A stretch of DNA of 64,000 bases, from assembly GCA_037178975.1 (NCBI GenBank), contig JASJZH010000004.1, positions 5,394,001 to 5,458,000 of the forward strand, in the 5' to 3' direction. How positions within the stretch are numbered: the first letter of the stretch is position 1; each line of letters opens with the position of its first letter. A program made the position numbers and the translations under genes. Positions 45,959-57,230 of the stretch are shown one piece after another. The notes beneath the pieces are model-generated. The model saw only the letters and a program-made list of their open reading frames with translations, made no database searches and was not told the DNA's origin. Origin of the DNA: Oscheius tipulae. Lineage: Eukaryota; Nematoda; Chromadorea; Rhabditida; Rhabditidae.

Positions 45959-46861
45959 TTGGAGGTAGCTGTGACCGAAGCCCAAGTTGAGTGAGTAGTC
46001 AAGCTATCGGCTGGTCTTTATATCGGATAATCGAACAAAGGAAAGTGTAAATTGACCCTTGTTCTTTTACAACCTATTGCTACGAATAGAGTGGGAGAAT
46101 AGTCGATTTAGGTTGATTGGCGTGGGAATCGGATCGATAGAGGTCAATTACAGAGGCAAGGGGGTCATTTTGGGTTTTGAACTCTCGGTCAGCCAGTTTG
46201 TTCAAGCTGTGGTTTGAATCTAACAATGCAGTTCCATATCCCTCTCACAACTCCTCAGCACAAGAAGCTTGTCGACAGAAGATTGTTTCTCATCTTTTTT
46301 AAGTGATTGTCCTCTGACCATGTTTAGGTCAGTGAACGATGAGGATTGGGTGTTTTCGTCCCATCCCACGATGTAAGTACATGCTGGAAATTCGGATAAC
46401 ACAGTCTGAGCAGAGCTGAGATTGAAGAAAATTTTTTTTTTTTTTTTTTTTTTTTTGCAAAAAAAGAAACTTTCCAAGAAGACGAAGACTTTGGAGAAGA
46501 TCAAGGACTGGATTCAACACAATTCATTGAATGTAAAGAACAATGACCTAGAAAAGAATTTGGGTCGATTGATCAGTAAAAAAAATTTAAATAAAAGCGA
46601 CGGCGAAAAGAAGAGTGGTTTGGATTGTGCAAAAACGGAAAAATAGAAAACTGCAAAAAAAGGGCTATAGATTTCTGTAGGCAAATTGGGCCCAAACCGC
46701 ATCTCATTTCATCGTTTTGAAAAAGTGTAATGGCTTTTTTTACGTATTCTGAAAATTCGAGCCGTGCGTCAAAACGCGCGATAACTTACCACGGTAGTGT
46801 TACGAGAGAGAGGCGGTTTGGGCTTTCCCAATTTACCTACAGAATTCTATTGCCCTGTTTT
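45959..46861. other. Intergenic region with a poly-T tract
   Basis: About 900 bp. It contains a run of about 24 T (46433-46456). Nearby ORFs (for example 46422-46646) are Lys-rich translations of A/T-rich DNA and are not supported as genes. Confidence 0.5.
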
Positions 46862-47580
46862 TTTCACTGTTCCGTAGGATTGGATTGGAAGTCAATCTCC
46901 GCAAGACAGTTGCGATGACCAATGCCTACAAGAGGGATCTGCTTCTATCTGGCCAACAAATCCAATTTGTCCAGCACTTCACCTGTCTTGGAAGTTCGGT
47001 TACGTGCACCGCAGAAAACCAGGAGATATCTCGGAGAATCAGAGCTGCATGGGGTACGTTCTATCGTCATCGTCTGTGCCGACAAGGATGAAAAGGCGAG
47101 TCTATCTGACCTGTATCGTGCCAAGTTTGCTGTATGGCTGTGAAGTTTGGAGCCTTCGAACTGATGAGTTGAAGAAGCTGGCAGCCGTAAAGAGACGACA
47201 GGAAAGAACAATGCTAGGCCTTACTCTTCTCGACCGCGTGAGGAACGAAGATGTTCGAAGAATGACCCAGCTCCCCGACATCCTGGACCTGGCTTGGAGG
47301 AGAAAGCTGAAGTGGGCAAGAAGAGTTGCAGCGATAGACGGAGCGAGATGGTCGAGAGCCACGACTGAATGGGTACCCCTGGACCAGCGACGCGTCATTG
47401 GAAGGCCCCGTATGAGATGGGAGGATGACCTAAGGAGAGCATCCGAGAGGATAGGTAGAGCCCCCGCAACGTGGATGCGAGCAGCAAGATTGGACGGCGA
47501 AGAGTGGGTTCGAGCCATGGGAGCGGCAAGGGACCTAATTTAGGAAACCCCTTTGATACGGTCAAATAAAATGTAAAATG
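46862..47580 (+). mobile_element. 5'-truncated non-LTR retrotransposon (LINE) 3' end
   Basis: The end of an endonuclease/reverse-transcriptase polyprotein. Frame 1 (from about 46885) has GLEVNLRKTVAMT-type and QFVQHFTCLGSSVTCTAENQ followed by EISRRIRAAWGTFYRH. These are the reverse-transcriptase 'LGS...I..RI..A...F' segment common in RTE and related LINEs. The continuation lies in another frame from about 47070 (RRVYLTCIVPSLLYGCEVWS, RWEDDLRR, ending GAARDLI at 47543). So a frameshift of one or two nt is present near 47060-47090. The copy ends in a short A-rich tail with a tandem AAAATGTAAAATGT. It lacks the endonuclease and most of the polymerase and is inactive. Confidence 0.85.
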
Positions 47581-47660
47581 TAAGCGCCAATAGCCATCAC
47601 TCCATATGCCACCATGACAGCAGCGCCTTTCGAACGATGATCATCAGCTGCTCGTTGCCA

Positions 47661-48587
47661 TTAGAGACAATGAGAATCACAGCACTGTGACTCAACTTCT
47701 CTTATATCATCTTCGGCAATAGAGTTCAGGTCTTCTTGTCCATGTTGTAGGTAGGCCTTTACTTTGTTGGTCACATCATCGCTGCCTTCTTCACCACACA
47801 CAATGAGCCGATTGCCCAGATGAGAGAACGATAACAGAAGAGCCAGTCGGCGCGTAAAAAGCACCCATTCCTCGGATTGAAGACCTCAGTTGTGCCCGAC
47901 GGCCCGTGATTAGTCCACCCTACATGAAGCGGAAGAATTTCTCTAGGTAGTTTGCTCATGACTACCCCGTACTCGTCAGTCCCATCGCCAGTGTGACGGA
48001 GCTGAAGATGCTTCAGTCGAGTCGTCTCCTCATGTTGTCCCACATAGTCGTCGATCACCTTCTGATCGTTTCGACACTGGATGTTCAGACTTTCATCATT
48101 CAGAGCTTTTAGCAACTCATCTTCCGTCATCTTCTGGTATTCCGGTCATTTTGTGAAAGTTCTTTAGAAGGACGTGATCCGTGGGATTCAGGTGGAGGAC
48201 GTGACGATAGAACGGAAGCACATCGACGTCGATTCCATCCGTGATCGAGTACTGGAGGTGAGGCAATAGATCTTGACAGCTTCTTAGGCGATCCAGCTGA
48301 TAGTAGGTGACCAGGGTCAACAGCTTACAGGAACGCTTCAGACTCCAGATCGGGACGTGCTCTTCGGCTACCATCTTCATCGCGTCGATCATCTCTGTCA
48401 CGATGTCCGAACAAAAAGGAATCGTCATCGAAGAACTGGTGGAATCGCGGTAGTTGTCGTGGAAGAGTGCTCGAAAGTAGCCCAACCCGGCTGCCAGATA
48501 ATCGCGGAAGATAGCCAGCTGCGGACTATCAATGGCTCAAAAGCCGACATCGTCGGCTGATCCACCAGGCAGAGGCTCTTGGTCCAT
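47661..48587 (-). pseudogene. BTB-BACK-kelch-like (KLHL type) pseudogene
   Basis: One uninterrupted stretch of homology in changing frames. MDQEPLPGGSADDVGF is followed in frame by TGA (48539-48537) and then by a BTB core (LAIFRDYLAAGLGYFRALFH, EMIDAMKMVAEEHVPIW, YYQLDRLRSCQDLLPHL). A frame change near 48130 leads to a BACK-like segment (EDELLKALNDESLNIQCRND, QKVIDDYVGQHEE). A second change near 47860 leads to SHLGNRLIVCGEEGSDD, resembling a kelch strand. Kelch repeats are missing downstream. KLHL proteins are Cullin-3 adaptors. Three interruptions argue for a decaying copy; assembly errors or a UGA with another use remain possible. Confidence 0.6.
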
Positions 48588-49426
48588 AAAGTTTCGTAAG
48601 ACTGAAATTTTGTATAGGACAAAGAAGATAAGCTTTGGCAGTAGAGCTAAGGTTCAGAAAGATTTGCATCATTCATTGTCGATGCCTAGTGTCACCCAGA
48701 GGGACAGGAATATCTTTCACTAGTGTACTCTCCCAGCATAGCTTCAAATTCCAAGACGTTTCAGATTTGCTCTCACACAATGTGCGTGGCAAGCAAAAAT
48801 AACCAGCTAAACTGCTGAGAAACGAACTCGAACCAGTCTTGTTATCTTGAAAAGAACGACTGGTAACCTCTGACTCGATGTACCCATCTCTCTACTACTA
48901 AAGCGCAATGGCATCCGCCCGTCGGTGACCACGAGCCGACGAAGCTGTCGTAGACGGCTGGTTAAAGTTCCAAGATGTCTGTGATTATGTCGCATTGTTT
49001 GTTTGATTTTCTTTATCTATCCGTGGCCTGATAGCTGCAATACACTGGATGATCGATTCACTCACCTGACCTCTTGGACTAAGCGATTCAGCCCAGATAC
49101 TTCGTCAAGTTTTGTTAGTGAATATCAAGCGAACATCAACAATACCCACCCCAAAGTTGTCAGTATATGCTCCGTGTGGCTGATAGCAAGAGAATTATAG
49201 AACAGATTCGTCTTGATATCTTGCCTTGAGGAGAGACTCGATTCTGGAGAGCTGGTCTTCGTAGACAAGAAGCTTCGACTCGTTCATGTCAAGAAGGTAA
49301 AGGAAGGAATGTTATCAATAGGAAGGGCGAAACAGTAAAACAGGATGTTTTGAAATGGAACGCTGATTAGAAATTGAGGCAGGTCAGTGACAAAAGCTGT
49401 CAAGAAAGAGAATAGATCTTTACAGA
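48588..49426. other. Intergenic region with short repeats
   Basis: About 840 bp. Motifs at 48896-48966 (CTAAAGCGCAATGG and GACGGCTGGTTA) and 49016-49027 (ATCCGTGGCC) are shared with the exchanger intron at 18.72-19.01 kb. A short coiled-coil-like reading frame on the minus strand near 49.29-49.20 kb (SKLLVYEDQLSRIESLLK) may be a terminal exon of the TRPM gene. Confidence 0.4.
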
Positions 49427-52400
49427 CTATGGATTTCCCGCAGCCCTCTCTATTCCCGTAGCCCCGGGTGTGTTGCGAGCCCCTCGAAGGACTTCTGTCA
49501 GTGCTGGTGTGGTGCTCCTTATCTCTTCCAGAGCTGTGTCTACCCTAAAAGCCTATATGTTCTTTCTTACAGACTTGATCCTCCCACCGTCTTCTCACTC
49601 CCTCAGTTTCGGTCGACAGAAAGTCCTTGAACTTTCCAATGACTCCTTCTAAAACTTTGTGTGCCTCTTCGATCCTGTCCTGGCCTGGACTCTCGGGTTT
49701 CCGGTGTTTCCAGTCGGTTATCTGAATAGACGTTTTCGCTGTCTGATAGTCTTACAAGTTTTTGAACGGCGTCTACGAAGTCATGGGTTCCGCGTTTCTG
49801 AAATATCTGAGGGTATCGACTAGTAGAAAACCTACATCCAGCACCAATTCCCGCAATATTCTGACCTCCTCCTCGTTCACTTTCGCGTCTTTTGGACTAC
49901 TTCCCCAGCTCCTGACTACCTCAAGGGTCTTTCGGAACGGATCCGAACTTACCGCTAGAGAACCACGATATAACAATGTTGAAGGGAAATACATCGGAGA
50001 GGTCCTTGCAGCAGCTACATCGGACATAGCGCTCGCATTTGAGCCAGCTGCCAATTTTGTAGAAGATCCAGCCAACAATGTAGATAATATTCAGTGGGCG
50101 GGGGAAGAAGATCTTTGACTCGAATCTGGCCAAGATTTCGTACTTGTGAAATCGACTGTAGTTCGTTGCGTTCTGATTCGAGACCTCGTACTCGTGTCTG
50201 AATGTACTGTAACAGAAAACTAAGAAATCTTACGAAAGCATGGCCGTGAAGATATTGATGAGCATGATGGTGGCTGTCATCATGTACAGGAAAAGTAGAG
50301 GTGGGATCAGAGAGCTGCGGAAAAGACAACGAACTTGATCCGGCTTCTCAAAATCCACAGACTGCCATCGCACATTCGAGCATTCGGAGATGGTCCCGTC
50401 ACGATCTTCGTCCCGACTCTCTCCGAGAATCTCGAAGACTCCGCTTTGAAAGAGCTGCCAGACTGTAGTCTCTTGATTGACACTGATTCCTTCGGTCAGA
50501 CTGAGGTAGCAGACAGCATAGATGATCCAGAAGACTACTAAGATGGCCATGTACTTGAATATGGAATTGGCCTGAAGATACTCAAGTTATTCTCTCCTTT
50601 TTTCACATCTTTTTTTTAATGTTGATTTCAGAACCGAGAGCTCCAAGCAACCCTCATATCTGGTCAAAGATCTTTCAGACTCACCATCTCCCTGATGAGT
50701 TGGATCTTGGCTCCAAAGTAGTCGGAAAATGAGAAGTATTTGAGGGTTGTGATTGTGCTGAGGACGAATGAGGCTGTAAAGAGGATCTCACAGACTGGAA
50801 AGAAGAAAGACGAATAGATTTTGATAGAGGCAGCTAGAGTGAGTGAGATACAGTTGGCCGCAAACAGAGCGAATCGGAGGAATCGAACCCCATAGTTCAC
50901 CCACCAGTATGCTTTGTGCCAGCCTTTCTGAACTTTTTGCTATGTATTCCTAAGAATAGTGTACTCTCAGTATGTAGAATATTTTCAAGACTTGCTCAGC
51001 AGTTTCGAGAATTAGACTGACGAGAACGTAGAAGAACGCAAAGGTCCACAAGTTGAAGGCTCCGTCCTTTTGGTCCGGCTCGACGAGCTGTCTCCACGGT
51101 TTCTTCAACAAGGCCATTGCGAAAAAGACAATAAAGACGAGGTTGAAGAACTGAAAGAGGTCTTATTCTCGTACGCACCTCGGCCCCCGCCAGCCGCGCG
51201 TCATGGCTCAGTTGTTGGAGCACTGGGCCACAAAACTGAACGACGCATGTTCGATTACCGGCGAGATTTCTTAGGTTTCTGAAGAGGCGGCAGAGCGGTT
51301 CAAGATAGCCGGTTCCATTAAAAATATGTACTAACCATATGTATGAGATACTTGCTTTGAGGAGTCCAAAAAACTACGGTCAGCCAAGACTTGCAGTGTT
51401 TCAACAAAGTACTGATTCTATTCCTCGTTTCGATCGGCGTTCCAGTATGAATACCCTCGACGTCAAACAATCTGCCAACTTTGCCATATTTCCATCTCGC
51501 CTCGATGTAATTCTGACAGGCCACGTGAGAGACAAACTTCTGCGAGACTGGTTACGGGAATAAACCAAAGAGACACAAACCATGCACTGTCCCCGATAAG
51601 CTACACAAAGCAGTTCCCTCGATGACTTTTGCCACTGTTCGTATATCTTTTTCTGACGCTTCCATTGGGTAACTAGTTCTCCTTTCTCGTTCCTAGATTC
51701 GTTGAAATGAAAACAGCATCAGGCTAGGCTGAAATCGTTACGGGACCGTTCCCGCCACGAATCCAGACTGACCTGGCCTGGCCCAGCCTAACCAGCCAAA
51801 CTAGGTTGCGCGCTGTTTACCGTCCTGGCCTGGCCGAAGCAAACAGTTCAGCCAGGTTTTCGACGCTTACTTACATGCCCAGTTTGTCCTTGTAGATAGA
51901 CTCGTAGTCGAATGCCAGCACATGGTACTCCCGTTTTACCTCGTTGTTCTGGTACATCTCATCGAAAATTGACCAGGCTATGGATTCGTAGTATCTGAGG
52001 AAGAGATCAGTCTGTCGGCAATCTTTCTCACTCGTGATTCTGTCGAAAGTCCTCCTGGTCAGAAAAAGTGTGAGCCATGGCGTTGGAGACATAAGCGGCC
52101 ACAAGCAAACAATACAACGGCTCCTTCGTCTCCTGCCACATTTCGCCCTTGTTTTCACTGTAGTGAAAAGTGTGTCAGTTTTATGAGAAACCCACTCGTC
52201 GATGTGTGTTCTCCTTCGGAAAAAGACGTGGCAGAGGAACTCTCCGAAAACCTGGTCAGTCTCGTAGATCCCAACCAGATGCTCTCGGATAACTTTCCGT
52301 ATGAACTTGTTCATCAGATCTAGAGCGTATGCAGCAGAGAACTTATCTCCAAAGACTTTTTGCTGAAAGAGATCGTCTCGGCTGTTCGTCAGCTTACTTT

Positions 52401-52920
52401 AGCCTGGAGCTTGGTGATCAAACATTCCAGCTCTTCCTTCCTTTTGGGACGACGGAGGAACCGCTCGTGTATATCCTAAGGAAAAAGAGTTCAAGGAGAT
52501 GGAAAGCAGTTACCTTGTAACGTCGCGTGTGAGAGAGCATGTTGCAAGTGAACTGATAAGATACTTGACTGACCTTTCTCACCCTTGGAGGCAGACCCCG
52601 AAGAAAAGATTCGAGTGACGAGGCGAAGAACGTTGAAGGCCATTGCTCAGAGCGCACCAACATGTTTAGCATACAGAAACTCTACGGTGAATTGACGATA
52701 CGCAGACTGTAAGTTCTTTGAGTTGGTGCGCACACACTGCAAAGTTGAGTTCGGCCCGTCTCTGTGGAACTACCAAAAGACGGATACAAAAGAAGCCAGT
52801 TCGGTCAACTGGATTGCCTGTCATGTTAAGGCAAATCTCTTGACTTTTCATGATTTATCCCGCGATGCCTCTGGAACGACTGATGGAATGACTGAAGCCG
52901 AGCTATGACCACGGGTGATA
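49427..52920 (-). CDS. TRPM-type cation channel, divergent and partly resolved
   Basis: A many-exon gene. From N to C: helical segments near 52.4-51.9 kb (HERFLRRPKRKEELE, LMNKFIRKVIREHLVGIYE, EPLYCLLVAAYVSNAMAH, YYESIAWSIFDEMYQNNEVK), the TRPM linker ACQNYIEARWKYGKVGRLFD, then membrane helices: a first hydrophobic pair NLVFIVFFAMALLKK and NLWTFAFFYVLVSLILETAE, later helices near 50.9-50.7 kb, a pore helix and selectivity region (TVWQLFQSGVFEILGE), TM6 (LLFLYMMTATIMLINIFTAM) and a TRP-like helix (FHKYEILARFESKIFFPRPL). A basic coiled-coil tail follows. This order fits TRPM cation channels. The large N-terminal MHR region of typical TRPMs was not found, and 5' exons beyond 52.7 kb are unclear. 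The 3' end (49,427 or beyond) is uncertain. Confidence 0.7.
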
Positions 52921-53564
52921 ATACGATTATCGAATCACCGACTGGAGCCACAACGGTAACCACGATGGAAAGAAAACGATTGGCGCACGACAAGTGAGGG
53001 AACGACCACCGGCGGGGCTACAGGAACCAAGTTCTTTATCACTATGGATGAACTTTGTGGTTGTTCTTCTTTGTTCTGTTGATTTTGTAGCTCTTTTTCT
53101 TGACAGTTTATCTTGTACATCTTCTCGTCGCGCCATCTTGTTGTTTGAGCAGAAAACCTTGAAGAAGTCTCTCGAATCCGATACAGGCTTTCCAGCCTTT
53201 GGAATTCCTGGAGCAAGTAGTCTTCTCGCATGCCTGAATCCAGTCTTCATGCTGATCAGACTCTTTGCTTGATGGATTTCCTTGGAAAAGACGGCAATCT
53301 GGTTCCACAGGAAGCTCTCACATCAATTGGAGTTTATTCCTCTGTGCTTTTTTCGAAGGAAAAAAAAACTCCTACTTCCTATCTGATAACGGTCTCGGTA
53401 GTGTTGCTCGAAACTTGCCACGCTTTCTCCTAACCTCCAAACCTCGTCGCTTTCCTCACAATTACGTCCGTAGCTGTGTGTGTCTGTGTGTCTCTAGCCT
53501 CTCTCGGCCAGTCTGTGACACATAGACTGGGCGTCACACGCACACACCGCCCAATCAATTCGCC
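52921..53564. other. Region between TRPM and STPR-like genes, unresolved
   Basis: About 640 bp with three overlapping minus-strand ORFs (for example 53250-52927). Short donor/acceptor-like signals are present. It may contain 5' exons of the TRPM gene, but no TRPM N-terminal motif could be read. The last 150 bp carry CTGTGTGTCTC and CACACGCACACAC words. Confidence 0.3.
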
Positions 53565-56500
53565 ATGCTCTCGAAGAATATTTTCGAAGAAGACTCCAAG
53601 ACGGACATTCCTCAAATTGGGTGGGTTTTTCTTACTTTTGTTCAGGATTTGAGTGGAAGTTAGTAAGAAATGATACTATTGGACGCAGGAAGACTAAGAG
53701 GGCGAGAGAGCGTGTAGATTAGAGAGACGCAGGCGGGAATAGAGCGTTCAAAAACAGATGAAGAAAAAAGTAAAGAAAGTTTCAGAAATGGAGAAGATGT
53801 AAAAGATCTCCCATTGATGTCGGAAGACATCCCTGTCCAGGATCCTCTCCAGTTTGATGAACTGAGAAACGAGCACTTCGGGAAATTCCTGAGGACGCGG
53901 GATATTATGAATGAGTGAGATTTTGTAGTTTGCTCCTATTGATCACCGGTTTTAGTTTTCACAGGAGACTTGCCCACATTGCTCCTCCAATTGACAGTCA
54001 TTCAATCAAGCGTCCGCTTGTGGAAATGGATAGGGGGTCAGTCTTTGTAGTTATCAATCAGAGAGAGTATGGTTTAGGAAGACCAAAAGCCTTCTGTTCG
54101 CGGAGGATAGCTCCCTTGAAGAAGAACGGTAAGCCATGTTTTGGGACGGTTCTATTGGGTTGGCTAATAAGTCTTTTCGCTTTTTGTAAAATGTCCTTTG
54201 TCTTGTTTCGACAACGGTCGAGCTATTAGCACCTCGTTTTGTTCCCTCAGTCCTCTACCACCACCATGCAAGACACCACTTCTCTTCTTCTTATTCTCTA
54301 TTCTCTGTTCGTTTTGATCCGGACTATTGATGACCTCCCAGCCGACCATCTGTGTTAAGTGAGTTCCTCAAAGACACGAATGGAGTCCAAACGGCGGCTA
54401 ATATCAACGATGTTTATGGCCAAGGAACGAAGTCTACGAGGATATGCCAGTTGTGGTTCCATCGCTTTCAGTCTGGGGACAAAAGCATCGATGATGAGCC
54501 AAGGTCAGGTCGACCAACAAGTTTCGATGAATCGAAGCTGCTGCAGCTCGTGAACGAGAACAATCGGCAGACTACCTGTGAATAAGCAGAAACAAGTCTG
54601 TCATAGCCGCAGTGGAACATCCTTTGAGCAATTGGGATTTACGAAGGAACTGGGCCCATGGTTGCCGCATGGCCCCGGTGACACCCAGAAGTGGCAGCGT
54701 ATGTCCGTCGCCCATTCTCTTCTGTACAGGTATAAGAGGATATCCTTTTTGCCACACCTGGTGACGGGGGATGAGAAGTGGGTAACATACTTAAACTTCC
54801 AAAGGAAGTGTCAATGAGTGGGTCCATGGCAGACACCAAGTCATGATGTGAAACCCGACATCCATCAAAAGAAGATTATGCTCTGTGTTTTCTGGGATAT
54901 CGAAGGAGTGGTGCACTGGGAACTGCTGGATGCTGGAACTACCCTTACGACCGCCATATACAGCCGACAACTTGGAAAGATTGCCGTTGCACTTCGTCAG
55001 AAACGGCCGCTGAAGTCGAAGGTCATCCTGCAGATGGACAACGCGCGCCTCCATGTTGCAAAACCCACTCGCTCCAAGATCCACGATCTGGGTTGGGAGA
55101 TTTTACCCCATCCTCCATATAGTCCGGTCCTTGCCCCTTCCGACTATTATCTGTTCCAAACTCTCAACAACGAGATTGGAGGACAACAGTTCGATTCCGA
55201 CGGCGCACTCAAAACCTGGTTGACAAACTTCTTCGCGTCGAAACCCAAGGTGTTCTACGAGCATGGCATCCGTAAGCTACCCGTGAAATGGGCAGACGTG
55301 GTACATCATAATGGTGATTACAACGAATGAAAAAGTTGTTTGGAAGTCAACAATTTTTTGCATTTGAAAAAACGAAAAGACTTAGTTGCCAACCCAATAT
55401 TTAGATCCCAGACTGATTCTTTAAAAATGAGCCACTACCATAATCCGTTTGTTTTTGTGAACGGACACGTTTGGCACGCAAGCATTAAATACGCAGCCAA
55501 AGGACTGCCTCACTTTGTCTTGAACGAGGGTCTCGTCGCGAAAACAAGTGGGTTACGGTAGGGGTCTCTTCTTTCGTACAAGCCGTAGCCATAGGTAATC
55601 ATTTTTCGCAGAGTCTGTCAAAGACTTTCATATCTTCTTCAGACAATCCTCGTCCGGAGTTCAGTTCAAGGAGACTGAAGACGGAGGGTAAGCCTACGCC
55701 TTCCAGTCCTACCTTCTCCGTCCTATTCAGACTCCTACCTATTTTTGACGATGACGAGGAAGTTGAAGAAGCAGGAGAGTTTTTTGACATCGAGGAGAAG
55801 TCTCCCTCTCTCAGTGACCTAGAAGCTTGGGACAAACCGACCCGCGTTTTGACCGAGGAGGAGAAGTTGATCAAGCGAAGACATCAGGCCAAGATGAGGG
55901 CCAGGAGACATAGAGCCAAGTAAAAACCCATGACATTCGTTGAATTTCTATTAACTTCAGACTGGCTCAGGAACAGAAAGCTGAGCTGGAGAGGCATCAA
56001 AGAATCCTGGAAATGAAACGAGCTCAGATGATGGCGGCTCAGGCTTTGGCCAAGGCAGAGAAAGAGTTGAAGCCGTTCCCAATGGAGCAGGACATTGATC
56101 TGGGGTTCGTACTTTTGTAGAATGATTGGTTAACCGTTCTCTCAGGAACACCTACATTACGGAACCGCATTTGCATTCTATCAGTAGGAGACACTTCAAG
56201 GAGAGACGAGCCGCCTGTCAGAGGAACAGGAGAGCCATGTGAGTTCACTTTCTAACAATGAGTACATTTGAAAGGTAGAAGCATGACATAAGGAGATGAG
56301 TAGTTGAAGGCTTCGGCATACTGACGAGAACGTAGCTGACAAGGTGTTGCAAAAATGTTGCAAATAATCGTAAAGTTAGAAAAATATCATCTTGACCCCG
56401 TGGCTGATTTTCGTTGCGCATCCTAAGCAGTGGACTCCGGACCCGACTTTTTCCGGGCCGAAAGCACATGTATAGTCTGTTTAAGAAAAATAGAAAATAA

Positions 56501-57230
56501 TTTGAAGCGCAGCACGAATTTTTTGATTAGGATACAACGTTTTGAAGCAGTATTAGGGCAAGGCTGGCAAACAATACAAACAATAAATCCCCATATAACC
56601 CTGTTCATTTTGCAGGATGACCGATGATAACAAAGAAAAGGTCCGTGAGCAGAATCGGCTCCGCCAGCAGGCTTTGAGAGACCGGAGACGGCAGGCAGCA
56701 CTAGCAGAATCGGCCCCTCTGTATGATACAAACTATATACCCCGAAACTCTGGTTTTAGCCCGCTGGTGCAGTCTTTCTTGGAGAAAAAGGCCGATGTAG
56801 CTAACAAAATGAGGGGCAAAAGGGCGGCGTAAGTTCCATGCCCATATCATAACAAAAAAATTTCAGAATGAGCGAGGAGGAGAAGCGATTGGCGAGGGAG
56901 AAGAATGCTCTGCAGAGTAGGGAGAGGAGAAGTCGAGAGTCTGAGGAACAGCGTGCCTTGAGAAGAGAACGTGATGCTGCCAAGCAGCGGGCTCGGAGAG
57001 CAGCGCTCTACGCTGAGGAGACGGAAGAACAACGGAACGAGAGGAAGAAGACCGAGGCGGAGAGAAGACGACGCTGTCACCGCATGAACAAGGCACAAAG
57101 TATCGGCCACAGTAGTGACCACAGTCCCGAGCCTGTTGGAGAAGAAGAACCTGTTAGTCTCGAAGTCGAATACCCTGATCAGGCGCCAATTTCTGCCAAT
57201 GATCTTGTTCTCAAAATGACAGAGAACTAA
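53565..57230 (+). CDS. Nuclear-type protein with STPR-like basic repeats, interrupted by a mariner in an intron
   Basis: ATG at 53565 gives MLSKNIFEEDSKTDIPQIGN. The first half is unique (EDVKDLPLMSEDIPVQDPLQ, FGKFLRTRDIMNERLAHIAP). An exon at 55405 codes for SQTDSLKMSHYHNPFVFVNG, then a Ser/Pro-rich and acidic stretch. The C-terminal half is a series of 20-25-residue charged helical repeats: TEEEKLIKRRHQAKMRARRH, RRHFKERRAACQRNRRA, REQNRLRQQALRDRRRQA, SEEEKRLAREKNALQSRERR, SEEQRALRRERDAAKQRARR and ETEEQRNERKKTEAERRRRC. The pattern resembles the STPR repeats of FMBP-1-type DNA-binding proteins. It ends EN, TAA at 57228-57230, overlapping ATAAAG. The mariner (54155-55397) sits in intron 54129-55404 and is spliced out in this model. 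Function beyond likely DNA binding is not known. Confidence 0.7.
54155..55397 (+). mobile_element. Mariner-family DNA transposon, inactive
   Basis: A 1243-bp element bounded by inverted repeats of about 32 bp: the left begins TTGGGTTGGCTAATAAGTCT, the right, read inward, begins TTGGGTTGGCAACTAAGTCT. TA flanks both ends (54153-54154 and 55398-55399), the expected target-site duplication. The transposase has the N-terminal helix-turn-helix region (STRICQLWFHRFQSGDKSID) and catalytic residues in the order TGDEKW, MDNARLH and SDYYLF, with 34 residues between the last two (D,D34D). The coding frame is broken: a stop after QTTCE near 54585 with a shift to another frame, and an in-frame TGA at 54815-54817. 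It is a nearly full-length but dead copy. Confidence 0.93.

Noticed and set aside
46422-46646. Lys-rich ORF beside the poly-T tract
   Set aside because: Composition comes from A/T-rich DNA; no start context or homology.
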